From: Terrisporobacter othiniensis
Lineage (GTDB): Bacteria; Bacillota; Clostridia; Peptostreptococcales; Peptostreptococcaceae
Assembly (NCBI RefSeq): GCF_000808015.1
Contig: NZ_JWHR01000003.1
Coordinates: forward strand, 1 to 47,197
Direction of reading: 5' to 3'
DNA length: 47,197 nucleotides
Part shown: positions 8,348 to 15,899 of the stretch, piece after piece
Position numbering within the stretch: the first letter of the stretch is position 1
Layout of the letters: each line of letters begins with the position of its first letter
Program-made: the position numbers and the translations under genes
Notes under the pieces: model-generated
What the model was told of the DNA's origin: nothing
Seen by the model: only the letters and a program-made list of their open reading frames with translations
Databases searched by the model: none

Positions 8348-9544
8348 ATGAGAACAGATTATTTAATAGCATTATTAGAAAAAACCAGTTTATTGGTAAT
8401 GTTATTTTTACTAATAAGTAAACTAAATATATTTAAAAGTATTTTTGAAAAAGAAAAATATACTAAAAAAGATTTAGCTATAATATCTACAATATTTACA
8501 TTATTGGCAATAATGGCAACATACAATGGAATTTATTATAAAGGTTCAATAGTAAATACAAGAATAATTTCTATAGTTTCTGGAGGTGTATTATTTGGAC
8601 CTGTTGTTAGTATTCCTGCAGGGTTTATTGCAGGAGCGCATAGATATTTTATTGATCCAGTGGGTATGACATCTTTACCTTGTTTTATATCAAGTGCTAT
8701 TGCAGGAATATTATCTGGTATTGCCCATAAAAAAATTCCAAAATCATCAAGAGCTTTCTGGGGAATTTTAGTAGGTATGATTTCAGAAAATATAACAATA
8801 TTTTTGATATATTTTATTTCAAAACCAACAAATTTAGCCGTTGATATTATACAGGCAATATATTTGCCACTTATCGTTGGACAATTGGGTATAGGGCTTA
8901 TGGTATCTATTGTCCAGGGAATAGAAAGAGACAAAAAAGAGATCGAAGAAAGAAAAAAGGCAGAAATTACATCACTTCAAAGACAGATTAATCCCCACTT
9001 TATATTTAATGCGTTAAATACCATAGCATCATTTATAAGATTTGATCCTCAAAAAGCAAGAGAGCTTATAATAAGCTTATCAACTTATCTTAGACATAAT
9101 TTGGAATTTAATGACAAACCCATAAGTATAAAAAAAGAAATAACTCAGGTTAAGTCCTTTGTAGATATAGAAAAAGCAAGATTTGGTGAAAGGTTAAAGG
9201 TTATTTATGATATTGATGATGTAGATGTAAAAATACCAAGTTTAATTATTCAACCTCTAGTTGAAAATGCTATTATTCATGGAATTTTAAGTAAAGACAA
9301 AAGTAAAAGTGGACAAGTAATTGTTTCAATTAAAGATTTGGGAGATAGGGTTAAAGTATCTGTCAGAGATGATGGTGTGGGAATAGATGAAAAAATCATA
9401 GAGGATTTATATTTGGGGAATATGCCTGAAAATAAAATAGGACTTTATAATGTGCATTTAAGATTAAAACTATATTATTATAAGGGATTAGATATAAAAA
9501 AATTAGACAATGGAACTTTAATTGAATTTTATGTGGGGAGGTAA
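8348..9544 (+). CDS. LytS/BtsS-type sensor histidine kinase (no GAF domain)
   Basis: 398-aa membrane kinase. Residues 1 to about 195 form the 5TM receptor domain of the LytS family (multiple hydrophobic helices, TRIISIVSGGVLFGPVVSIPAGFIAGAHRYFID). A short linker (ERDKKEIEERKKAEITSL) leads to the His_kinase H-box QRQINPHFIFNALNTIASF, with the phospho-accepting His in NPHF. The ATP domain has PLVENAIIHGI and DDGVGID. It is much shorter than E. coli BtsS/YpdA or Staphylococcus LytS (about 560-590 aa) because the GAF domain between membrane part and kinase is absent. The response regulator begins 3 bp after the stop and cstA follows. By analogy with BtsSR-BtsT, the signal may be pyruvate (inferred). 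Confidence 0.88.
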   Translation: MRTDYLIALLEKTSLLVMLFLLISKLNIFKSIFEKEKYTKKDLAIISTIFTLLAIMATYNGIYYKGSIVNTRIISIVSGGVLFGPVVSIPAGFIAGAHRYFIDPVGMTSLPCFISSAIAGILSGIAHKKIPKSSRAFWGILVGMISENITIFLIYFISKPTNLAVDIIQAIYLPLIVGQLGIGLMVSIVQGIERDKKEIEERKKAEITSLQRQINPHFIFNALNTIASFIRFDPQKARELIISLSTYLRHNLEFNDKPISIKKEITQVKSFVDIEKARFGERLKVIYDIDDVDVKIPSLIIQPLVENAIIHGILSKDKSKSGQVIVSIKDLGDRVKVSVRDDGVGIDEKIIEDLYLGNMPENKIGLYNVHLRLKLYYYKGLDIKKLDNGTLIEFYVGR

Positions 9545-9547
9545 AAT

Positions 9548-10276
9548 ATGAAAGTTATTATAGTTGATGATGAATATCCAGCAAGAAAAGAATTAAGATA
9601 TTTTATAGAAAATTATACAGATATGGACATTATAGGTGAATTTGATAATGGTTTAGATGTACTTAATTTTATACAAGAAAATACATTAGATGCTATATTT
9701 TTAGATATTAACATTCCTAAATTAGATGGAATGCTTTTAGCAAAAACAATAGATAAATTTGAAAAAAGACCTAAAATAATTTTTATAACTGCTTACGATG
9801 ATTATGCTGTGGAAGCATTTAATTTAGAAATCTTTGACTATATTTTAAAGCCATACTCAGATGAAAGAATTATTTCTATGCTACATAGATTAAAAGATAC
9901 TTCTGATAAAAAAAATAATGAAGATAAAGCAGAGTACCAAAAGATGAGAAATAAAATAAGCCTTTGGAAAGATGATAAAATACATATTGTCGATGTGAAT
10001 GATATTTATTATTGTGAAGCAAGGGAAAGATATACTCATATTTTTACTAAAGATGAAGAATATGAAATTAGAGAAGGTATATCAGAAGTAGAGAAAACAA
10101 TAAACTATAATATTTTTTTTAGAAGTCATAGATCTTATTTAGTAAATTTAGAAAAAATAGAAGAAATAATACCTTGGTTTAATAATACGTATATTTTAAA
10201 ACTAAACAAAGGAAAATACGAGATAACAGTAAGTAGGAGTAGAGTTAAGTTATTTAGGCAACTTATGAATATATAA
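9548..10276 (+). CDS. LytTR-family response regulator
   Basis: 242 aa. Receiver domain 1-120: acidic pair VDDEYPARKEL, phospho-acceptor Asp in DAIFLDINIPKLDG, Thr/Ser in FITAYDDYAVEAF, and Lys in DYILKPYSDE. The C-terminal LytTR DNA-binding domain runs from about 140, with WKDDKIHIVDVNDIYYCEA, FFRSHRSYLVNLEKI and VSRSRVKLFRQ, all classic LytTR strands. Co-transcribed with the kinase (3-bp gap). It probably activates cstA, whose upstream region contains a direct repeat with 20-bp spacing at 10303-10337, a layout used by LytTR proteins. No clear terminator separates it from cstA. Confidence 0.92.
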   Translation: MKVIIVDDEYPARKELRYFIENYTDMDIIGEFDNGLDVLNFIQENTLDAIFLDINIPKLDGMLLAKTIDKFEKRPKIIFITAYDDYAVEAFNLEIFDYILKPYSDERIISMLHRLKDTSDKKNNEDKAEYQKMRNKISLWKDDKIHIVDVNDIYYCEARERYTHIFTKDEEYEIREGISEVEKTINYNIFFRSHRSYLVNLEKIEEIIPWFNNTYILKLNKGKYEITVSRSRVKLFRQLMNI

Positions 10277-10302
10277 ATGCAACTCATGTATAGATTATGA
10301 CC

Positions 10303-10337
10303 TTTCGTACATAAGAAATCATTTTCCTGAATAAGAA
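10303..10337 (+). promoter_or_regulatory. Direct repeat, candidate LytTR operator for cstA
   Basis: TTTCGTACATAAGAA (10303-10317) and TTTCCTGAATAAGAA (10323-10337) match at 12 of 15 positions by eye and start 20 bp apart, about two helical turns. LytTR regulators typically bind two such direct repeats. The pair lies between the regulator gene and cstA, about 90 bp before the cstA start. Confidence 0.55.
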
Positions 10338-10427
10338 GACTATCATATTGGTGTAGGGATAAAGAACTTATAAATATAAATAAATATAAACAAGTCTCTA
10401 CAAAAAATATATAAGGGGGAAGGAATT

Positions 10428-11846
10428 ATGATTACTTTTTTTAGTGCAATAGTTATTTTAATCTTAGGTTATTTCTTATACGGAAGATTTGTAGAAAGAA
10501 CATTTGGAATCGACGATTCATTACAAACTCCAGCATTAGCTTTAGAAGATGGAGTTGACTACGTTCCAATGAACTGGAAGAAAATCTTTCTTATTCAATT
10601 TTTAAACATAGCTGGACTTGGTCCAATATTCGGTGCAATACAAGGAGCATTGTTTGGACCTTCAGCATTTTTATGGATAGTATTTGGAACAATATTTGCA
10701 GGTGGTGTTCATGACTTTTTATCAGGTTATTTATCACTTAAAAACAAAGGTGTATCAGCATCAGAGCTTGTTGGTATATATCTAGGCGAAAATGCAAGAA
10801 AAATTATGGTAGTATTTAGTGTAGTTTTATTAGTTCTTGTAGGAGTTGTATTTGTAACAGGACCAGCAGGATTATTAAATAGTTTAACTAAAGTAGATAC
10901 ACAAATTTGGGTAGTAGTAATATTTGCTTATTATATAATTGCTACAGTATTACCTATAGATAAAGTAATAGGTAAAATTTATCCTCTATTTGGTGCAGCG
11001 CTTATACTAATGGCAGTTGGTATAGCTGGAGGATTATTTGTAAAAGGTTATTCTATACCAGAGTTAACATTAACAAACTTCCACCCAGATGGAAAATCAA
11101 TATTCCCATATTTATTTATAACAATAGCTTGTGGTGCAATATCAGGTTTCCATGCTACACAATCACCTTTAATGGCTAGATGTGTTGAGCATGAAAGGGA
11201 AATAAGACCAGTATTTTATGGTTCAATGGTAGCAGAAGGTATAATAGCATTAATATGGGCAGCAGCAGCTATGGCATTCTTCCATGGTGAACCACAATTA
11301 CAAGCGTTATATGGATCAACTCCAGCAGTTGGTGTTCAACAAATGTCAGTGGAACTACTTGGACCAGTAGGTGCAGCCCTTGCAATATTAGGAGTTGTAG
11401 CATGTCCAATAACTTCTGGGGATACAGCTTTTAGAAGTGCAAGACTTACAATAGCTGATTCATTTAGTATAAAACAAGAGTCAATGAAAAATAGATTTAT
11501 GATAGCAATACCTTTATTTGCAGTAGGTATAGCTCTTACATTTATAGATTTCAATATTATATGGAGATATTTTGCATGGTCAAACCAAACATTAGCAATG
11601 ATAATGTTATGGACAGGCTCAATGTTCTTACTTAAATCTAATAAAAATTACTTTATAACTGCTATACCAGCAATATTTATGACAGTAGTAACATTTAGCT
11701 ATATAATGCAAGCACCAGAAGGATTTAAATTATCACCAGAAGTAGGTAATGGAATAGGTTTAGTTGCAGGTTTAATTTTAGCAGTTTTATTCTTTAATAA
11801 AGTAAGAAAAGTAAAATCTGAAAGCAATAAAGAACACATAGCTTAA
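10428..11846 (+). CDS. cstA: CstA-family carbon starvation / pyruvate-peptide transporter
   Basis: 472-aa polytopic membrane protein of the CstA/BtsT family. N-terminal LGYFLYGRFVERTFGID, then the hallmark DYVPMNWKKIFLIQFLNIAGLGPIFGAIQGALFGP, VHDFLSGYLSLKNKG, ACGAISGFHATQSPLMARC, and VACPITSGDTAFRSARLTIAD. About 12 or more hydrophobic helices. It is the short form (E. coli CstA/BtsT are about 700 aa), common in Gram-positive bacteria. ATG at 10428 after AAGGGGGAAGG. Neighbouring LytS/LytTR genes mirror the BtsS/BtsR-BtsT arrangement, suggesting pyruvate or peptide uptake under regulation by carbon status. Substrate is inferred from family only. The terminator lies at 11891-11930. Confidence 0.92.
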   Translation: MITFFSAIVILILGYFLYGRFVERTFGIDDSLQTPALALEDGVDYVPMNWKKIFLIQFLNIAGLGPIFGAIQGALFGPSAFLWIVFGTIFAGGVHDFLSGYLSLKNKGVSASELVGIYLGENARKIMVVFSVVLLVLVGVVFVTGPAGLLNSLTKVDTQIWVVVIFAYYIIATVLPIDKVIGKIYPLFGAALILMAVGIAGGLFVKGYSIPELTLTNFHPDGKSIFPYLFITIACGAISGFHATQSPLMARCVEHEREIRPVFYGSMVAEGIIALIWAAAAMAFFHGEPQLQALYGSTPAVGVQQMSVELLGPVGAALAILGVVACPITSGDTAFRSARLTIADSFSIKQESMKNRFMIAIPLFAVGIALTFIDFNIIWRYFAWSNQTLAMIMLWTGSMFLLKSNKNYFITAIPAIFMTVVTFSYIMQAPEGFKLSPEVGNGIGLVAGLILAVLFFNKVRKVKSESNKEHIA

Positions 11847-11890
11847 TAGATACAAATTAATATATAAAACCCCGCTATAAAATAAGTATT

Positions 11891-11930
11891 AAAATAAACT
11901 ACTTGTCATAAATCAGGTAGTTTATTTTTT
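11891..11930 (+). terminator. Terminator after cstA
   Basis: Inverted repeat AAAATAAACTAC...GTAGTTTATTTT with extra pairing of TTG/CAG inside, followed by a run of T. Confidence 0.8.
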
Positions 11931-12028
11931 AACTAAGCGTACTTACTCATTACATTATATCAAATATTATTTCTTTATTTTTTATGGTGGATTTAGAGTT
12001 AGATAAATTTTATAATGTATATGTATGA

Positions 12029-12042
12029 ATGACATATGTCAT
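12029..12042. promoter_or_regulatory. 14-bp palindrome upstream of the HD-domain gene
   Basis: ATGACATATGTCAT is perfectly self-complementary. It lies 13 bp after a TATAAT (12011-12016) and 60 bp before the HD-domain gene, so it could be a repressor site. The cognate regulator is unknown and the role is a guess. Confidence 0.35.
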
Positions 12043-12102
12043 GTAACTTAATAATATTAGTATGATAAAGTATAATTAACATATATATACAGGAGAGTAG
12101 TT

Positions 12103-12669
12103 ATGAATAAAATTAATCAAACAATTGAATTTATAAAAGAAATAGAGGGATTAAAATCAGTAACAAGAACTGCTTGGACAAAAACTGGTCGTAGAGAATC
12201 TACAGCAGAGCATTCTTGGAGATTAGCAATGTTGTTAATGGTCTTAGAAGAGGACTTTAAAGATGTTGATATTAATAAAGCAATAAAGATGAGCTTAGTT
12301 CATGATTTGGGTGAACTTTATGATGGTGATATATCAGCAAAACTTCAAAGTTCAGATGATAATAAATCACATATGGAAGAAAAAGCCATGAGAAGAATGT
12401 TAACAACACTACCAGAAAGTTTGGGTGGAAAAATATATGATTTATGGAAAGAATATAATGAGTGTTCTACAAAAGAAGCTAATCTTGTAAAAGCTATGGA
12501 TAAACTTGAAACTATAGTTCAACACAATCAAGGGAAAAATCCTGATGATTTTGATTATGAATTTAATTTGCAATATGGATTACAATATTTTGAAGATAAT
12601 GGAAAACTTAAATTAATGAGGAATATAATTGATGAAGATACAAAGCTTAGTATAAAGTCAAAATATTAA
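12103..12669 (+). CDS. HD-domain phosphohydrolase, YfbR/HDDC2-like
   Basis: 188 aa. Metal-binding HD signature in order: EHSWRLAMLLMVL (first His), SLVHDLGELYDGDIS (His-Asp pair), and a later KAMDKLETIVQH helix containing the C-terminal Asp. This pattern and length match the YfbR/HDDC2 group, several members of which are 5'-deoxynucleotidases. The specific substrate is not shown by the sequence. Start has CAGGAGAG upstream. Single gene bounded by the cstA terminator upstream and its own hairpin (12689-12722). Confidence 0.85.
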   Translation: MNKINQTIEFIKEIEGLKSVTRTAWTKTGRRESTAEHSWRLAMLLMVLEEDFKDVDINKAIKMSLVHDLGELYDGDISAKLQSSDDNKSHMEEKAMRRMLTTLPESLGGKIYDLWKEYNECSTKEANLVKAMDKLETIVQHNQGKNPDDFDYEFNLQYGLQYFEDNGKLKLMRNIIDEDTKLSIKSKY

Positions 12670-12688
12670 ATAAGTTTTAAAATTATTT

Positions 12689-12722
12689 AAAAGTTGCTAA
12701 ATAATCATAGCAACTTTTTTGT
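12689..12722 (+). terminator. Terminator after the HD-domain gene
   Basis: AAAGTTGCTA (12690-12699), short loop, TAGCAACTTTTTT (12708-12720). Confidence 0.85.
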
Positions 12723-13050
12723 TTTTAGAGTAATAGAAAGTCTTATGAGTAAAATTAACAAATATAACAACAGGTATTATAAAAAGGTTTTATTTGTTTC
12801 ATTTGATTTATAAGTTAGTAGAAACAGTGCATTAGTATGCTTACTATAAGTAATCAACTTTTGAATGATTATCTGGAAAGTAGGTAGATAGAATGAGTGA
12901 GATTGACAGTAGCCATAATTATATATAAGATAAAATTAAGAGTATATAATAAATTATACTTGTATTATTATCTAGGAGGTTACAATCTGGAGGGGATAAA
13001 ATAATCACAATTATTAATGGTTGAGGATTTAATATGGAGGAGGTTATAGA
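12723..13050 (+). other. Non-coding stretch ahead of desulfoferrodoxin
   Basis: I find no supported gene in these roughly 330 bp. They hold a convincing promoter at 12903-12931 and a long purine-rich leader with two extra GGAGG-like stretches (12974-12998) before the true ribosome site at 13036-13042. A six-codon ORF begins in that ribosome site and its stop overlaps the dfx start, probably by chance. Confidence 0.5.
12903..12931 (+). promoter_or_regulatory. Sigma-A-type promoter of the desulfoferrodoxin gene
   Basis: TTGACA (12903-12908), 17-bp spacer, TAAGAT (12926-12931). The implied leader is about 110 nt. Confidence 0.6.
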
Positions 13051-13437
13051 ATGAACAATTCAAAAAAATTTTTTATATGCAGTATTTGTGGAAATTTAAT
13101 AGAAATGATAGACCATAAAGGACCTAAAGTAGTATGTTGTGGTAAAACCATGAATGAGCTAGTGGCAAATACAACAGAAGCTTCAGTAGAAAAACATATA
13201 CCAGTATTAAATATAAATGAAAACAAAGTAAAAGTACAAGTTGGAAGCACATTACATCCTATGATACAAGAGCATCATATAAGTTGGATATATCTGTTAA
13301 CTACACAAGGTGTGCAACGTAAACATTTAGAGATAGATAGTGATCCAATTATAGAATTTACTTTAAATGAAGATGATAAAGTATTAGAAGCATATGCTTA
13401 TTGTAATCTTCATGGATTATGGAAAGTAGAATTATAG
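13051..13437 (+). CDS. dfx: Desulfoferrodoxin (2Fe superoxide reductase)
   Basis: 128 aa, the usual two-domain size. N-terminal desulforedoxin-like domain (1-37) has the four Fe ligands in CSICGN and VVCCGKTM. The C-terminal neelaredoxin domain has the Fe(His)4Cys active site: EKHIPV, STLHPMIQEHHISWIYL and the final CNLHGLWKVEL (Cys and His ligands), plus the catalytic Glu/Lys region near EKHIPV. It reduces superoxide to H2O2 in the cytoplasm without making O2, a typical anaerobe defence. GGAGGAGG ribosome site directly upstream. Monocistronic, with promoter at 12903-12931 and terminator at 13484-13513. Confidence 0.96.
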   Translation: MNNSKKFFICSICGNLIEMIDHKGPKVVCCGKTMNELVANTTEASVEKHIPVLNINENKVKVQVGSTLHPMIQEHHISWIYLLTTQGVQRKHLEIDSDPIIEFTLNEDDKVLEAYAYCNLHGLWKVEL

Positions 13438-13483
13438 ATAAAAACATAAGTAAGTTATATAAAATATAAGAGAATTGTAGATG

Positions 13484-13513
13484 AAGAACTCTAGTAATTA
13501 GAGTTCTTTTTTA
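13484..13513 (+). terminator. Terminator after desulfoferrodoxin
   Basis: AAGAACTCTA, 5-nt loop, TAGAGTTCTTTTTT. Confidence 0.88.
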
Positions 13514-13750
13514 TTTATACGAAAGTATGTTGTAGGCTTCCTGTGTACTTATTGTTTCTACGAAGACTTACATTTAATTAATTATAAAAAATAAGAAACA
13601 TAGTGGTATAAGGCATTTTTAGCTTGATTACGATATCAAAGTACAAGAGTAATATAAACCGATGTTAATAGTAACTATATTATATATATTTAATATAGTT
13701 ACTATTTTTTATTATTAACATATTATAAGAAAAAACATATTATATTTATA
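13514..13750. other. Gene-free stretch with an orphan hairpin
   Basis: No supported ORF. The stretch ends in a strong terminator-like hairpin at 13667-13710, although no gene precedes it. The 150 bp before the hairpin could be a small untranslated RNA, but I see no recognisable RNA family. Confidence 0.35.
13667..13710 (+). terminator. Orphan terminator-like hairpin
   Basis: AATAGTAACTATATTA pairs with a copy ending AATATAGTTACTATT, followed by TTTT. It has the shape of an intrinsic terminator but lies 230 bp after the last stop codon and beyond that gene's own terminator. Confidence 0.6.
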
Positions 13751-13777
13751 TATATACCTTGACAGGCGAAGTATATA
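13751..13777. promoter_or_regulatory. Inverted repeat, candidate PadR operator
   Basis: TATATAC (13751-13757) and GTATATA (13771-13777) are inverted copies with a 13-bp spacer that contains TTGACA (13759-13764). A TATAAT at 13785-13790 follows. PadR repressors often autoregulate through such sites. The -35/-10 spacing (20 bp) is long, so promoter assignment is uncertain. Confidence 0.45.
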
Positions 13778-13820
13778 AAGTTACTATAATGGTAAAATGA
13801 GGAAAAAGGAGATGCTATTC

Positions 13821-14141
13821 TTGTCAATTACATCAGATTTGCTAAGGGGACATACAGACACCATAATATTAAATGAACTTATAAAAGGTGATAGTTATGG
13901 ATATGCCATTAATAAAGTAATAAAAGAAAAAACAAATAATCTTTATGAATTAAAAGAAGCTACATTATACTCAGCATTTAGAAGATTAGAAAAAGCTGAG
14001 TTAATTACATCGTATTGGGGAAATGAAGGAATAGGAGCTAGAAGAAGATATTATTCAATCACTGAAATGGGAAGACAAATTTATGAACAAAATAAGTTAG
14101 ATTGGGAAGAAGCTAAAAAAATAATTGATAGTTTAATTTAA
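13821..14141 (+). CDS. PadR-family transcriptional regulator
   Basis: 106 aa if started at the TTG at 13821, which sits 9 nt after AAGGAG and gives the family-typical N-terminus LSITSDLLRGHTDTIIL. An upstream in-frame ATG (13797) has no ribosome site and would embed the site in the coding region. PadR winged-helix features: GDSYGYAINKVIKEKT, LKEATLYSAFRRLEKAELITSYWG, and the beta-wing GARRRYYSITEMGRQIYE. First gene of a three-gene operon with the DUF1700-like and DUF4097 proteins (15-bp gap, then 1-bp overlap). It probably represses this operon, and the ligand is unknown. Confidence 0.88.
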   Translation: MSITSDLLRGHTDTIILNELIKGDSYGYAINKVIKEKTNNLYELKEATLYSAFRRLEKAELITSYWGNEGIGARRRYYSITEMGRQIYEQNKLDWEEAKKIIDSLI

Positions 14142-14156
14142 GGAGGATAGTATATC

Positions 14157-14813
14157 ATGATTGGAAATTATGAAGGAAAAATAAAAGAATATGTAAATGA
14201 TTTGTTTGAGAATACTCCAAAAACAAGAAAGTCTGAGGAGTTTAAGGAAGAGCTTTTAGCGAACTTATTAGATAAATATTATGATTTATTGGAAAGTAAT
14301 ATGGATGATGAAAACGCGTATAATAAAGTAATTTCAAATATAGGAAGTATTGATGAATTATTTGATAAAGATCCAGTGCAAATTACAAAGGAAAGCTGGG
14401 ATAAGAAAAAAAATGCAAAAATTACAGCAATAGCAGTAATGATGTATATATTATGCCCTGTAAGTGTAATAGTTTTTGGAGAAGTTGGATTTGAAACTTT
14501 AGGAATTGTAGTAATGTTTTTATTAATAGCATGTGCTACAGGGCTTTTAATTTATAACAATATGACAAAGCCACAATATTTAAAACAAGATGATACTTTA
14601 GTAGAGGACTTTAAAGAATGGAAAAGTACAACTAATAAAAGTAGAAGAGTAAGAAAATCCATTGAAAGTGCTATGTGGGCAATAATTACAGCAATATATT
14701 TATTAATAAGTTTTACAACAGGTGCATGGCATATAACGTGGGTAATGTTTATAATAGGTGCAGTTATAGAAAAAGTAATAAGAGCTTATTTTGAATATAA
14801 GGAGATAGATTAA
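14157..14813 (+). CDS. DUF1700-like membrane protein (permease-prefix domain)
   Basis: 218 aa. The N-terminal soluble part (1-85) resembles the helical prefix domain found in DUF1700 and HAAS proteins: a helical bundle with repeated EEFKEELLANLLDKYYDLLE-type heptads and a conserved IGSIDELFD turn. Four hydrophobic segments follow: two near 88-135 and two near 165-205. The gene is preceded by AAGGAGG and sits between a PadR regulator and a DUF4097 protein, an arrangement common in Firmicutes. Family knowledge suggests a membrane partner in an envelope-stress-like module, but no biochemical function is established. Confidence 0.78.
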   Translation: MIGNYEGKIKEYVNDLFENTPKTRKSEEFKEELLANLLDKYYDLLESNMDDENAYNKVISNIGSIDELFDKDPVQITKESWDKKKNAKITAIAVMMYILCPVSVIVFGEVGFETLGIVVMFLLIACATGLLIYNNMTKPQYLKQDDTLVEDFKEWKSTTNKSRRVRKSIESAMWAIITAIYLLISFTTGAWHITWVMFIIGAVIEKVIRAYFEYKEID

Positions 14814-15763
14814 TGAATGATAAGAATTGGATTAAATTTAGGATGATTGCTTGGTCTATTGTTGCAATTTTGTTGGCTGTAGTATTAGCAATAGGCATAA
14901 AAGGATGGGGAGGAAGTACATTTTCAGGTAATATTTTTACTAGAGGATTTACACTTTCTAATATGAAAGTGGTAAAAGAATTAAAATTTGATGATATAGA
15001 TGATATAAAAAATATAAAAACAGATTTTAATACTAGTAATTTAGTTATTACTGAAAATGATGAAGAGAATATAAAAGTAATTGTAAAGTCTAACAAAAAA
15101 TTGAAAAATAAAAAATATATAAATGCAGAAGTTAGATCACAGACTTTAAATATTGGAGATTTTAACAATAAATCAAGTAGAAATATATTTGGAATATTTA
15201 ACGGATATTATTTAGAAGTTGAAATGAAAATTCCAAAGTCATATAAGGAAAATATAACCATTAATAATAGAGTCGGTGATATAACTTTTAATTCAGATTT
15301 AAATCTGAATAAACTAGATATTAATATTAAAACAGGTGACATCGATGGAAATCAAAAAATAAATTCAAAGAAAATTACTATAGACAGTAAGGTAGGAGAT
15401 GTTGATTTTAATTCATTAGAAGGAAAAGAGATAGTTATAGATTGTAAAACAGGAGATATTGATATATTAAAATTTAGTGGAAAAGGAAATATAGAATCTA
15501 AAGTTGGAGATATTTCTTGTGATATAGAAGATTTAAAGGGTGATTTTAGTATTAAGTCAAAAGTTGGAGATATAGACTTATATATAAATAGAGATTTAAG
15601 TTTTAATTTTGAGGGAAACAAAAGTTTTGGTGAAATAGATACAGGTTTAAAATTTAGTAATGTATCACAATCATCAGACTACTTTTTAGGACAGTATGGC
15701 GATAATCCAATAAGTCAAATAACAGCAAATGTAAAAACTGGAGATATAAGTATTAATGATTAG
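14813..15763 (+). CDS. DUF4097 beta-strand repeat protein, membrane anchored
   Basis: 316 aa. One N-terminal membrane helix at about 9-26 (signal anchor) precedes an extracytoplasmic right-handed beta-type repeat region. The repeat unit, about 18-22 residues, ends in (V/T)GD(I/V): RVGDITF, KTGDIDG, KVGDVDF, KTGDIDI, KVGDISC, KVGDIDL and KTGDISI, seven units in all, alternating strands and Gly-Asp turns. This is characteristic of DUF4097 (related to LiaF/YvlB-type adhesin-like domains). It starts on the last base of the DUF1700 gene, so translation is coupled. Exact role unknown, with envelope sensing the usual guess. Confidence 0.85.
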   Translation: MNDKNWIKFRMIAWSIVAILLAVVLAIGIKGWGGSTFSGNIFTRGFTLSNMKVVKELKFDDIDDIKNIKTDFNTSNLVITENDEENIKVIVKSNKKLKNKKYINAEVRSQTLNIGDFNNKSSRNIFGIFNGYYLEVEMKIPKSYKENITINNRVGDITFNSDLNLNKLDINIKTGDIDGNQKINSKKITIDSKVGDVDFNSLEGKEIVIDCKTGDIDILKFSGKGNIESKVGDISCDIEDLKGDFSIKSKVGDIDLYINRDLSFNFEGNKSFGEIDTGLKFSNVSQSSDYFLGQYGDNPISQITANVKTGDISIND

Positions 15764-15768
15764 CAAAG

Positions 15769-15796
15769 AAAGAAGGATTAAACTCCTTCTTTTTTA
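15769..15796 (+). terminator. Terminator of the PadR operon
   Basis: AGAAGGA, 6-nt loop, TCCTTCT followed by T6. Confidence 0.85.
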
Positions 15797-15827
15797 CATT
15801 AAAGGAAATTTAGATTTTATATATCAA

Positions 15828-15860
15828 TTTAAGATTACTTTAAGATAAGAATGATACTAT
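15828..15860 (+). promoter_or_regulatory. TTTAAG direct-repeat operator and promoter of the beta-helix lipoprotein
   Basis: TTTAAG (15828-15833), 5 bp, TTTAAG (15839-15844), an 11-bp period typical of OmpR/PhoB-family response regulators. A -10-like TACTAT (15855-15860) lies 10 bp further on; GATACT (15853-15858) is an alternative. The same arrangement precedes the VTC gene (22670-22702), differing by one base in the intervening five. Confidence 0.6.
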
Positions 15861-15899
15861 TTTTCATAAGAAGAAAGACTTTTATAGAGGAGGGAACCT

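Noticed and set aside
13022..13053. Six-codon ORF overlapping the desulfoferrodoxin start, possible leader peptide
   Set aside because: It is formed by the ribosome-binding sequence itself, has no site of its own, and is most likely accidental.
15240..15763. Repeated GGAGAT(A/G)TT-like DNA words suggesting a nucleotide repeat array
   Set aside because: The periodicity comes from the DUF4097 protein repeat ((V/T)GD(I/V)). It is not a CRISPR or DNA repeat, because spacing varies and codons differ.
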